From Gamsiella multidivaricata (Eukaryota; Mortierellomycota; Mortierellomycetes; Mortierellales; Mortierellaceae): 64,000 nucleotides of DNA. Under the pieces are notes generated by a model that worked only from the letters and a program-made list of their open reading frames with translations, had not been told where the DNA came from and did no database searches. Within the stretch, counting starts at the first letter, position 1. The number at the start of each line of letters is the position of its first letter. Of the stretch, positions 10,912-20,844 are shown in pieces. The position numbers and the translations under genes are program-made. The stretch is from assembly GCF_025024155.1 (NCBI RefSeq), contig NW_026251777.1, positions 1 through 64,000 on the forward strand, in the 5' to 3' direction.

Positions 10912-10918
10912 AACATTT

Positions 10919-11168
10919 ATTTTTTCACCCGATACCCTTTTTATAACACGTAGTCTTCAGCTTTTAACACACTGATGAGGTGTGGCAATTGTTGCCCAGG
11001 CCCTAGGGGCACGCCCGTGTAATGCGATATGTCAACTGGCGACTATAAATTGATGAAGAGGACAACTGTGGTAGATCTTTGCTAGTTAGTCTGGTAGATT
11101 CGCAGAGTCATTTGACTAGAGAGACAAATTGTTATAAAATAAAAAAAATAATAATAATTTTTTCATCC
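10919..11168 (+). mobile_element. LINE-B 3' tail inserted between the two E1 genes
   Basis: The 226-bp body (10931-11156) matches the 3' ends at 44460-44676 and, reversed, 53560-53760: TTTTAACACA-TGATGAGG, the CCCTAGGGGC block, and AGACAAATTGTTATAAAAT followed by an A-rich tail. It is flanked by a 12-bp duplication, ATTTTTTCACCC at 10919-10930 and ATTTTTTCATCC at 11157-11168, one mismatch. It is a dead-on-arrival 5'-truncated copy. Confidence 0.75.
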
Positions 11169-11180
11169 ATGCACTACTGA

Positions 11181-11332
11181 TCAGGTTTTTTTTGAAAAAT
11201 TCATGGCGGTCTTGACTCTGAAAGGGCATTGTGCTCTTTGTGTCGGTGGTTGTTTCCTTTGACGTTGTCGTTTAAGAGTCTGTTGCTCGTGTTGCTCCAA
11301 CTGCTCCAGTTGTTCAATCTGTTGCCGCTTTG

Positions 11333-11389
<57 letters not shown>

Positions 11390-11509
11390 CTTGCTCTTGC
11401 TCTTGCTCTTGCAGTTGCTGTTCCAGTCGTTGTTGCTGTTGCTCTATCTGTTCCATTTGCTGTTGCTGTTGCTGTTCCAGTTGCTTGTGCTGTTGCTTTA
11501 GCTGTTCCA

Positions 11510-11540
<31 letters not shown>

Positions 11541-13523
11541 TTGCTTTTGCCATCTCTGTAGCAAGATCTGTTGCTGTTCCTGTCGCTGTTGCTGTTGCTG
11601 TTGCGATTGCTGGTGCCATTGCTGTTGCCGTTGCTGGTACTGTTGCTCTTGCTCTTGCCGTTGCTGTTGCTGTTGCTGCTGCTCTTGCAGTTGCTTCTTA
11701 TCCCATTCCTGCAATTCATCTTTCGAATCACTCGATAGTAGTCGTTTGAGCTCTAGCATGTGCTGTTTGAATTCTTTGATAGACTCTGATGTGGCTGTTG
11801 GTGGTTCTGGTGCTGGTATCTGTAGCGTTATGTATGGCAAGCCTTGTTTGAGATCTATCCTGCTCTGCGCTCCGGCTGGCGCTGGTGCTGATGCTGGTAC
11901 TGGTGCTGGTACTGATGCCGATGCTGGTGCTGGTGCTGGTAGTGCTGGTTGATGCGGCATTGTATTTTGCAAATATTGTCTGAGGTCTATCCTTTTCAGT
12001 CCTGACGGCCTTTCAGATCTGATTGTTACGTTCAGCTCTATGAGCCTGATGCTGAGCATTCGTCCGATTAGAGGCGTCAGTGGCTCCCAACGGACGACCT
12101 CAGGGAGACTCGTTACCTTGACGACAGCGGCGCTTTTGGCTGCTAGCTTGTCCATCATTGAATCAGGCATCACACTGCCTAAGCCCACTAGATAGCAGCG
12201 ATCCTTGTAGAAGAGATTGAAAGCGTCAAGCCTCCAGGCCTTGATCACCTCCAATGCGCGAGCCTTCTCTGCTCCTGCCCGTAATGGTGGCCGACCTTTC
12301 TTAATTTTACTGGTCCCCGCAATTCCCGTTTCCATGACAAATTCGGGGTTACATATGTCGCAACAGTTTTCTAGATCCTGGTGTTGGTTGTTGAAATACG
12401 AATTCAGATATCTGCGTCGACAGGTGGTCGAGGTGACATATTTTTTGAGTGCCGGTTCAATCGACTGGATATCACGTCGTGGCACAAGAAGAATCCCGGA
12501 CCCAGAAATGTGTGGATCGCGCGCCGCTCGACCAAGTCGTTGAACAAGAGTCGAGATATTGTTGGGATATCCATACTGGACGACGCGGACAACGTCACTG
12601 ATATCGCACCCCATTCCTGCTGCCTCCGTCGACAGCAATACATATATGCGGTTGGCCTTGAAATCATTCATGCGCTTGACCTTTAGCTCGTCAGACTTCA
12701 TCGCATGGTAGACGGCGACCTTGTCCGCGTCCATGAGTCCCCTGAGGTATCTAGAGGCAGCCTCAGCGTCATCGATCGATTGAAAATAAACAATCGTCTT
12801 GAGTCCATCCTTCAGAAAACGGAGATCCTCAAAAGTTTTTGTCTTGAAACGCTGAAACACGACGATGTATTTGACGTTGATCCTGTCGTTGCCGACGTTA
12901 ACGACCTCAATGTTCTTCTTGAAATACAGAGTGCTGATGACTGTCGAAAGAAGGGCAGGTGGCAAAGTGGCCGAGATCGCAAGAAAACATGTTGTCCGGG
13001 CGACCTTGGAGCGCAGTTGTCCGAGAAGTCCATAATGCTTCCTGAATTCCAGGCCCCAAGTCCCAATACAATGGGCTTCATCCACAACGACTGCTCGTAA
13101 CCGCTTTCTCCATTCGGGTTGAGTCCAAAGACCTACGAGACTCTGAAACACAATCTCGGGAGACATAAAAACAGCTCGGAAGACCCCTTTCATCAGGTCG
13201 TCGAAAGGGATCTTCATCCCACCCTTGAGGTTGATGCTAGATATCCCTGCGTCCTCGAGTTTTTGATGTTGCTCGTCTCCCAGCGCCCTAAGTGGAGTAA
13301 TGACCACTATCACATCGTCCGACCAAAGTATCAGAGGAAGAAAATAGACCAACGTCTTGCCCCACCCCGTGCCAGCAATAAGGACGCAGTCTTCGCGCTT
13401 GCTGATCTTGTCTACTACTCTAAGCTGTTCTGGCTTCGGTTGATATCCAAAAACCTCTTGGCAGCGCTGGATTGTGTTGTTAGGGAGTGAGCAAAGGCCC
13501 GCAGTATTGGTATAGCTGTTCAT
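11181..13523 (-). CDS. E1 RecQ-family DNA helicase with poly-Gln tail
   Basis: A 780-aa superfamily 2 helicase. Motif order and residues: Walker A GTGWGKT (51-57), DEAH (148-151) followed by CIGTWG, SAT (184-186), STEAAGMGCD (about 298-307), QRLGRAARD (328-336), then a cysteine cluster CRRR...CCDIC (368-391) as in the RecQ zinc-binding subdomain. The region after residue about 560 is Pro/Ala-rich, and residues about 650-770 are almost wholly glutamine. Start ATG 13523 lies in the right inverted repeat, giving the same MNSYTNTA N-terminus as the DUF6589 protein. RecQ enzymes unwind 3'-5' and resolve recombination intermediates; a role in excision or repair of the element is inferred. Telomere-linked RecQ genes of fungi are the nearest known analogy. 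Confidence 0.9.
11240..11720 (-). repeat. CAG/CAA-type repeat encoding poly-glutamine
   Basis: Read on minus, this is a mixed CAA/CAG tract with scattered Glu, Leu, Lys and Arg codons; the longest pure run is near 11337-11390. It encodes the tail of the E1 helicase. Confidence 0.9.
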
Positions 13524-14031
13524 GGCTGACTGAAATAAGAGAGTGTTTATTAGGCTGAAGGGGTTATAGTACAGGCGTGGGATGACGGACAACGAATGGA
13601 TGAGTGCAGTAGACGGGTAAGCAAGGATTGGCGTAAGAGAGGAGTTGGTGAGGCAATGATAAGAGAAGGGGTGACGCGTGGAGACAGAATGCTCAGGCAA
13701 GAGATGAGTGATGCATGGAGACAGCGCACGTAGCTTTTTTTATTTTTATTTTTTTTCATTCAACATGGCCCAGGCGCACGCAGCGTTCAGGGGCATTTCT
13801 TATATTTCATATTTCACATTTTATATTTTTATATTTTGCACGCGGGTCCAGCACAAAGACTCGTTCTACAGCCAATTTTCAACTTGCGATTTTTTTCTCA
13901 AGGAAAAATGCCACTTTATAGTAAAGGGTCGAGTTTGGTCCCAGCCTGAGAGGAGAAAGATTGTGCAAAATTGCCATTAAAGGCAATAATGCGGTACGCA
14001 TTGCACGTGATTTTCTCCCTCAGGATGGGAA
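13501..14031 (-). repeat. E1 right terminal inverted repeat, interrupted by E2
   Basis: This is the complement of 7771-8309 down to GATGGGAA; the last eight bases, CGAGCCTA, are displaced downstream by E2 and E3. It contains the helicase start codon and its presumed promoter. 531 bp here plus 8 displaced equals the 539 bp of the left arm. Confidence 0.85.
14025..14031. repeat. Left target-site duplication of E2
   Basis: ATGGGAA adjoins the E2 terminus CTAGGCTCG. The right copy at 20477-20482 reads ATGGAA, one G shorter. The pair brackets a site eight bases inside the right end of E1. Confidence 0.65.
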
Positions 14032-14819
14032 CTAGGCTCGAACCCATCCAGCCGACGGAAGCGCGTTGCACGTGACCGTGCACGTGGCTAAGGCCAGCCT
14101 TAATGATTTTCGCCTTTTAAGGCAATCGTGGCTTGGCTCTTGCCATTGCTTCTGTGGCAGGCTGGGGTCAAACTCGACCCTCTACTAAGGGTTAGCTTTT
14201 TGCGCACAAATCCCATGTAAACAGGTGGTCGTCGCACAAAATCCATGTAAAAATAAAGTTTCCCGCAAAACTTTTTTTTCACACACGGTCTTTTTTTTTT
14301 TTTTTTTTTCTTCATATCTTGCTCTTCTTCCTCATCTTCTTCCTTGTCTCCTTCACTCCCCACCCACCTACCTCAATCCATACTGCACCTCTATACCCTC
14401 TCTACCCTCCATACCCTCCATACCCTCCATACCCTCCATACTCTCCAAACTCTTCCTCTATACCATTCCACGAGACCGTCTACCATACCGACGCCTCACA
14501 GGTACGAGGCTATGCTTCATTTTTTCTCACGCTTTGTACCGGTGTAAGCCAACCTGGATAGCCTAGACCAACTAACCATACAATCTAACGTGTGTAGACT
14601 CTTCAGTCTATCTCCATACTCCTTCCAAGGTAGGTTGTCGTGCTTCATTATCTCGCGTTCGCGTCGTGTCATTCAGAACAATGCAGACCATCTAACACAG
14701 GTTTTTTTTTTTAGCACATCAATCCTTTAAAATGACTGCTCCTCCGCCCTATCCTCCTCAACCTGCTATTCCTTGCCAAGTCAGGACTGCTGAGCGCTGT
14801 CTGGGTGCTGATATGGATG
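14032..14819 (+). repeat. E2 left terminal inverted repeat, about 788 bp
   Basis: It matches the complement of 19688-20476. It contains two CACGTG sites (14069-14074 and 14081-14086), the near-palindrome GCCTTTTAAGGC (14112-14123), a GGCAGGCTGGGG block near 14157, a long T run, and four to five copies of a CATACCCTC decamer near 14395-14440. The repeat includes the ATG at 14732 and 29 codons of the gene. Confidence 0.85.
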
Positions 14820-17539
14820 AGAAACTTGTTATCCTTCCTCTTCGCCCTCCCACGATTACTCCTCGTCAAGCCCGGGCCGCTAAGCGCCGTAAGCAGAAGG
14901 AACTGGATAACAAGCTGAAGGAACGGGATAACAAACTGAAGGAGTGTTTTGCGGAAATGAGTGGAAACAACGCAGAAAAGATCATCAGGGTAATGAGCAT
15001 GATGGATTGCACGATGTTGCAGCTCATGAATCAGTACTTTACGTCAAGCGATCGGAATGACACTAGGGCTGCCTTGTTCTACGGAAACGGAGGCCCCAAG
15101 TCCATCATGGACCTTTGGGACAAAAACATACGCAACACGGACGCAAAGAACTCATTCAGGGGCACCATCATGAAGATCGCATCAAACATAGCTCGTGAGG
15201 AAATAAACCGTGCCAAGAATGCCGCCTGTTTCAAAACACCGTCTCCAACGTTCACCCGACAAAAGGCAGTTGATTTCTCGCTCGAAACCCTTTCAAAAGA
15301 CTTGCATTCGAAGGCGCCGCATCTTATGTTCATGCTAGGGCAGATGACGAGCGTGAGCAAAAGCAACGGGCGCAGTCAGTCAGTCATACTTCCATTAATT
15401 GGAAGCATGATTTTGAACCTTTGTTGTCGTACGTGCAATAGTTTGCAGATGGTTTTGGGTCTTTTTCTTTTCAGTAACGGAACTCCAAAGCAGGTCGTCG
15501 AGGTCTTTTGCCGCTCTGGTTTATCGGTGTCTCCCAAGACTATAGATCGAACATTAGAAACACTTGGAAAAGACTCCATGAAGAGAGCACAGGAGGCCAT
15601 GAGGACGAAACATTGCAGTTTAGTCTACGACAACATTAATTTTGCACTTCGGAAGTCCGATCAGCGCTCCAACAACGCCGACAACTTCGAAAGCGGCACT
15701 GCCGGGACACTTATACGGGGTGAGGATCCAGGATTGCCAGATCTACGGACTGACCAAGAGATTTTCGCAGAGTATCAACCCAAGGATCTACGCATCTCAA
15801 GTGCAGACAATGCACATGCTGATTTGGTCTTCCGGAACATTTTCTCTGAGGTAAGGTTACTTGAATCGCGTCATGTATGCGTTTTTAGCTGACAAATACA
15901 ATCGGGACAATATGCTGGTGGCTAATATATATTCATAACCCATCAACAGGTTTTACATCGCCGTGTTGAGTCGTTCAAAGGCTCCATGCTTCCAGCTCCG
16001 ACAATCTTACCCCTTCCTCTGGAAAAGACAGAGACATTCCCACTGCCAACTTTGCCCATCAACCAGTCAAGCGTGGATGGAAACATAAGCGTTCTAGAGG
16101 AGTACTGTCGCCAACTCAAACTAGAACCAAAATGGTTCAACGACAAGCAAATACTCACCTTAGGGGATCTTCTTACCACTCTTCGGCTCAGGGGTGCGAA
16201 GATGGCACGGCGGGATGACACAGACAGTTTCAACAGGATAGATTGGGCGATACCAGTGCCACAGCTTTTCCACTTGCAGATGTCATTCGCAGGAACAATC
16301 CTCAGTACTCATTACGGAGATAAGAACGAAGCCGGATCCTTGGCATACAACGCAGAGATGCTAAACAGGAAGAGAGTCAGCATCAACAAATTTGACTTTC
16401 ACGCCGTGAACGAGCTATTGCGACATACATTCGACGCTATGGTTCTGCGATTTTGGCAAGTGGAGCTAGGAGTGGAGGACCTGAATGCATTCGGGGAAAC
16501 TCATAATCAGAAGGAGCTCTCAGATATGGTTTCCGAAAGGATTCCCCGCTTTATTTCAAGATGTCTAGATCCTGAGCAGAGATGCCAGTTCGACGTGGCC
16601 TCACGTAACTCATTCATCTTCCTCAGAGACACGGCTTTCTACTTGGAGCTGGCCAACGCTATCAAGGCTGGAGATGTGGGACGTATTGAGAGTGTGGTGA
16701 AATGGATATCAGTGATGTTTCAGGGTTCTTCGGCCACAAACTATGCTAATGAGCTGCTTCATCTGCATTGTGCGCTGAATTATAGGTATTCGGCTCAGAC
16801 AAAGAGAGCTGTGCTGTCTTCATGGCTAGTTAACACGACTGGAAAAGATGGTGGATGGATTCCTACGGATTTGTACCAGGAGCATAACAACCTCCTTATC
16901 AAAGTTGTGCATTCAGCAAGGGCTAGCTCTACACCATGGGAGACAATGTCGACCAAAATTGCACCAAACATCGAGATTTTTGCAGAGGTCAAGAAGATAA
17001 TTCCAGCAATGTTCAAGACTCCACGGAATAAGAATTGGCACAACCCCGTTTCTGCAGATATCGACATCAACAAGGTCATTGTGACGCTAAGGGAGTCTGG
17101 TATCTTCGAAGCGAAACAAGGCGACGACGATCTAGACTGCACGATGGACACCAAACCAGTGAGGGATCTCTTTGACACTGGCAATGAAAACATATGTTCT
17201 CTTAAAAAGTTCCGTGAGTTCCGAGCTCGCAACCAAAGCTCCAACAACTATCCGAGTCATCATACCTCAGAATGTGGCAGTCCATACAATGTCAATGATG
17301 GACCACAGCAATACAACATCTCGCAATATTTACAGGACATCCAACAAGACGAACTCTCGGACATGGATACGCAGAGCATCTGCTCCATCAGCCCAAACGA
17401 TGTGGACTACGACGATGGCGCCGCCTTTGAGAGATATATTACTACAAATAAGGAGTTGGAACTGGATGCAGTAGAGGAGTACTTAGATCCTTCTGATAAC
17501 AACGAGGACCAAGATGATGAAGACTTTGATGAACTTTGA
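14732..17539 (+). CDS. E2 DUF6589 protein, putative transposase
   Basis: Two exons, 14732-15850 and 15950-17539, with a 99-bp GT-AG intron (GTAAGG donor; CAACAG acceptor; CTAAT branch-like sequence) give 902 aa. The splice restores the block FSEV-LHRRVESF that is continuous in E1 and E3. Conserved residues: VYDNINFALR (D300), LGDLLT (D446, where E1 and E3 have GDQLT), DFHAVNELLRH, NYANELL (E641), LVNTTGKDGG and DLYQEHNN. A lysine-rich segment near residues 50-75 precedes the domain, and the C-terminus is acidic. The first 29 residues come from the inverted repeat and are shared with the helicase. Function is inferred as for E1. Confidence 0.85.
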
Positions 17540-17588
17540 AGCTTTTAATAAGACGCTCAAAATAAGAAAAATAAATCGTGCTCAGTTA

Positions 17589-19775
17589 TTATATAAACGG
17601 ATTAGCAGGGTCATTTCGATCGTCGTGTCCAGGTTTTGGAACTATCGTGAGTGGCGAATGCGGGTGGCCGCTTTCAATCGTCTGTTGGCGAACCTTGGAA
17701 GGCGTGTTTCCCGCCTCATATGGCTTCCACTTCAGAATTTTGGCGGGAGTCTGCGGACGACTGCTAGTAGGTGTCTGTTGACGAATCTTGATAGGCATCG
17801 AATCCTGGGGCCGATAATGTACCAATTTAATACGAGGGGTAGTGGGCGTTTGCGGCTGACTGATAATAACTGTTTGTTGACGATTACTAGTAGGTGTGAA
17901 ATCTTGTAATTGATAATTTATCCGTTGAGCAGGAGTTCTAGTGGGCGGTCTCGGGTGTTCTTGAGCGCGGCCACTAGTAGGTGTCTGTGGACACTCAAGC
18001 TCCTCTAAATCCTCCAAATATGGCTCCTCGATCCGATGAAGCCGCAGGACTGGCGAATTCGGCGCATCGACTCCAAATTCTTTTGCCATAAAACTCTCCG
18101 TCATCTCCATATTGTTCTCGTCATATATCCTTGTAAATGGCGGCTCGTTTGAAGGAATGGCGAGCTGACTAAGAACGTCCCAAAGAGTTTGAACCACTGC
18201 GATATCCTCAGACCAATCGGCAACTTCCACAAGTTCCACAGCAGATTTGATACTTCCGAACTTTTTGATGATCCTGTCTATCATTTTGTCCGGCAGCACG
18301 TTTCCAACTCTGTATGCGACGCACTGCGTGCGATAGAAACGCTCAAACCGATCCTTTCGCCACTGCTCAATTGTTTCCCTGATTTGTTTGCCGTCTTTTG
18401 CTGAAATATTGATTTTGTTCTTACGGCTTGGAAGTACCAATCGGGCGCCCATCTGTGCTGGAGTCGCTACGTTAGGTTGACACTTGTCACAACAATTAAC
18501 GATCTGCACCGGCGTGTTGTTGAAGAATCTGTTGAGGACAACTCGGCGACACGGATGGGCGTTAATATATTGTTGAAGATGGCTCTCATCCATTGTTGGT
18601 TGTGCAAGACGAGGAAATGTTTTCGCGTATAGTAGTATCCCTTCACCCTCCAAATTCGGATCGCGCGCAGCTCGACCAATCCTCTGGACAAGTGTTGACA
18701 AACTTGAGGGTATCCCATACTGCACTACTCGGACCACATCGCTGATGTCACAGCCCATCCCAGCAGCCTCTGTTGCCAACAATATCCAGTAGTTGTTGTT
18801 CGTAAATCGCTTCATAACCAACTCCTTGCGCTCATCTGACTTCCCCGCATGGTAAACGCCAATCCGTTTTCTTAAATTCTCCGGCGCCAGACGCCTCAAA
18901 TATGTCTGAGCGTTCGCACACTCAGCTCGACTATCGAAATAAACGATGGTCTTTTTATCGAAACCCAAGAGAAAGTTGAGGTCCTGAAAACTGTTTGCTG
19001 GATAACAAAATGCCTTCGCTGTATACTTGACGTTCCTTCGATCGTTCCCTTCGTTGACCACCACGATGTCGCTTTTATAGCTCAGGCATACTTTGACTGC
19101 TTCTAAGGCCTTGGTCGTGAGTGTCGCTGTCAGGGCTATAAACGCCTTTCTTGGAGGTAACCATCTTCGTATCTCACCAATGCGCCCATATGCTTTCCGG
19201 AAGTCGTCGCCCCAATGGTTGATGCAGTGTGCTTCGTCGACAATCACTGCTAAAAGTAGGCGTCTCCAACTCTTATTGAACCATATGTCCTTCAATCGAG
19301 TACTGTCAAATACTAACTCCGGAGACATGAACACTGCTCGGTATTTTCCTGACGCCAGCTCCTTGATGCAGTTGCTATCAATGATCGTCTCCCGGCGGAG
19401 AAAAATGCTCGAGATATCGACGGCCTGAAGTTTTTGATCTTGTTCCTTGCCCAAAGCCGTCAAAGGGGTCAATACAACGATTATTCTGTCGGGCCAGAAG
19501 ATAAGTGGAAGAAAGTACACCAACGTTTTGCCCCATCCACATCCTGCTATTAACACGCAGTCTTCGCCTTGACCTATCTTCCTTGCGACTTCAAGTTGCA
19601 ATGGCTTGGGAGACACCTTGAAAGTTCTCAAACAGCGTTCACTGGCGTCTTCCGGAAGAGAGAGAGGAGAAAAGATAGCCAGGTTTCCATCCATATCAGC
19701 ACCCAGACAGCGCTCAGCAGTCCTGACTTGGCAAGGAATAGCAGGTTGAGGAGGATAGGGCGGAGGAGCAGTCAT
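17589..19775 (-). CDS. E2 RecQ-family DNA helicase
   Basis: A 728-aa helicase starting MTAPPPYPPQ at ATG 19775, inside the right inverted repeat. Motifs: GCGWGKT (78-84), DEAH (180-183) with CINHWG, TAT in place of SAT, ATEAAGMGCD, QRIGRAARD, then CRR...CCDKC as the zinc-binding cluster. The C-terminal 200 residues are low-complexity with repeated QQTPTSSRPQTP-like units. The stop is 49 bp from the stop of the converging DUF6589 gene, so transcripts are likely to overlap. Motifs are complete, so the protein should be active. Confidence 0.9.
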   Translation of the reverse strand: MTAPPPYPPQPAIPCQVRTAERCLGADMDGNLAIFSPLSLPEDASERCLRTFKVSPKPLQLEVARKIGQGEDCVLIAGCGWGKTLVYFLPLIFWPDRIIVVLTPLTALGKEQDQKLQAVDISSIFLRRETIIDSNCIKELASGKYRAVFMSPELVFDSTRLKDIWFNKSWRRLLLAVIVDEAHCINHWGDDFRKAYGRIGEIRRWLPPRKAFIALTATLTTKALEAVKVCLSYKSDIVVVNEGNDRRNVKYTAKAFCYPANSFQDLNFLLGFDKKTIVYFDSRAECANAQTYLRRLAPENLRKRIGVYHAGKSDERKELVMKRFTNNNYWILLATEAAGMGCDISDVVRVVQYGIPSSLSTLVQRIGRAARDPNLEGEGILLYAKTFPRLAQPTMDESHLQQYINAHPCRRVVLNRFFNNTPVQIVNCCDKCQPNVATPAQMGARLVLPSRKNKINISAKDGKQIRETIEQWRKDRFERFYRTQCVAYRVGNVLPDKMIDRIIKKFGSIKSAVELVEVADWSEDIAVVQTLWDVLSQLAIPSNEPPFTRIYDENNMEMTESFMAKEFGVDAPNSPVLRLHRIEEPYLEDLEELECPQTPTSGRAQEHPRPPTRTPAQRINYQLQDFTPTSNRQQTVIISQPQTPTTPRIKLVHYRPQDSMPIKIRQQTPTSSRPQTPAKILKWKPYEAGNTPSKVRQQTIESGHPHSPLTIVPKPGHDDRNDPANPFI

Positions 19776-20476
19776 TTTAAAGGATTGATGTGCTAAAAAA
19801 AAAAAACCTGTGTTAGATGGTCTGCATTGTTCTGAATGACACGACGCGAACGCGAGATAATGAAGCACGACAACCTACCTTGGAAGGAGTATGGAGATAG
19901 ACTGAAGAGTCTACACACGTTAGATTGTATGGTTAGTTGGTCTAGGCTATCCAGGTTGGCTTACACCGGTACAAAGCGTGAGAAAAAATGAAGCATAGCC
20001 TCGTACCTGTGAGGCGTCGGTATGGTAGACGGTCTCGTGGAATGGTATAGAGGAAGAGTTTGGAGAGTATGGAGGGTATGGAGGGTATGGAGGGTATGGA
20101 GGGTAGAGAGGGTATAGAGGTGCAGTATGGATTGAGGTAGGTGGGTGGGGAGTGAAGGAGACAAGGAAGAAGATGAGGAAGAAGAGCAAGATATGAAGAA
20201 AAAAAAAAAAAAAAAAAGACCGTGTGTGAAAAAAAAGTTTTGCGGGAAACTTTATTTTTACATGGATTTTGTGCGACGACCACCTGTTTACATGGGATTT
20301 GTGCGCAAAAAGCTAACCCTTAGTAGAGGGTCGAGTTTGACCCCAGCCTGCCACAGAAGCAATGGCAAGAGCCAAGCCACGATTGCCTTAAAAGGCGAAA
20401 ATCATTAAGGCTGGCCTTAGCCACGTGCACGGTCACGTGCAACGCGCTTCCGTCGGCTGGATGGGTTCGAGCCTAG
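19688..20476 (-). repeat. E2 right terminal inverted repeat, about 789 bp
   Basis: The complement of 14032-14819, with the helicase start codon inside its inner end. It ends GGGTTCGAGCCTAG. Confidence 0.85.
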
Positions 20477-20479
20477 ATG

Positions 20480-20486
20480 GAACGAG
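20480..20486. repeat. Left target-site duplication of E3
   Basis: GAACGAG adjoins the E3 terminus CTAGGCTCG and is repeated exactly at 25613-25619. The right copy continues CCTA + TTTAGGGGT, that is, the tip of E1 and the E1 target duplication. Confidence 0.85.
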
Positions 20487-20833
20487 CTAGGCTCGTAACC
20501 AGCCTGAGGACGAGAGCACGTGAGTGGAAATTGGATTGCCTTTTAAGGCAACCACTCTCTTTTCTCTCTCTCTCAGGCTGGGATAGAACTCGAGTTATTA
20601 GCAGGGACCAGAAAAAAAAAGGAGAGCAATTTTTTCAAAGTCGGAAATAGGCTGTGAAGTGGTTCTTTTGCATGCAAATTGTCTGCCGCACTGGAAAAAA
20701 AAAAAAAAAAAATATGCATGCATGCATGCCCCCCTACACTCCATCTGCTTTCTTTCAATTCACACGCTTCGCTTCTCTCTCAGCTCTTCTCTCCTTTCTT
20801 CACACTCCCACCTTTCCGTCTTTGCATCTTCAA
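20487..20833 (+). repeat. E3 left terminal inverted repeat, about 347 bp
   Basis: It pairs with 25266-25612. Landmarks are CACGTG (20517-20522), the palindrome TTGCCTTTTAAGGCAA with a 2-base centre (20536-20551), CAGGCTGGGA near 20572, a long A run and a TGCATGCATGCATGC tract. Unlike in E1 and E2, the repeat stops short of the start codon at 20845. Confidence 0.8.
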
Positions 20834-20844
20834 GGATTTCGAAA

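Larger units (their letters stand above)
14032..20476. mobile_element. E2: two-gene DNA transposon nested in the right end of E1
   Basis: A 6,445-bp element beginning CTAGGCTCGAACCC and ending GGGTTCGAGCCTAG. The inverted repeats are about 788 bp and look near-identical; the only difference I noted is 11 versus 12 T in a homopolymer. It carries a DUF6589 gene with one intron on plus and a RecQ helicase on minus, in the same convergent arrangement as E1 and E3. Protein sequences differ widely from E1 and E3, so this is a separate lineage and not a recent tandem duplicate. Confidence 0.88.

Noticed and set aside
14032..20476. tRNA B-box in the E2 terminus (GGGTTCGAGCCTAG)
   Set aside because: It resembles a B-box, but the equivalent ends of E1 and E3 do not, and there is no A-box at the right distance. 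Probably chance.
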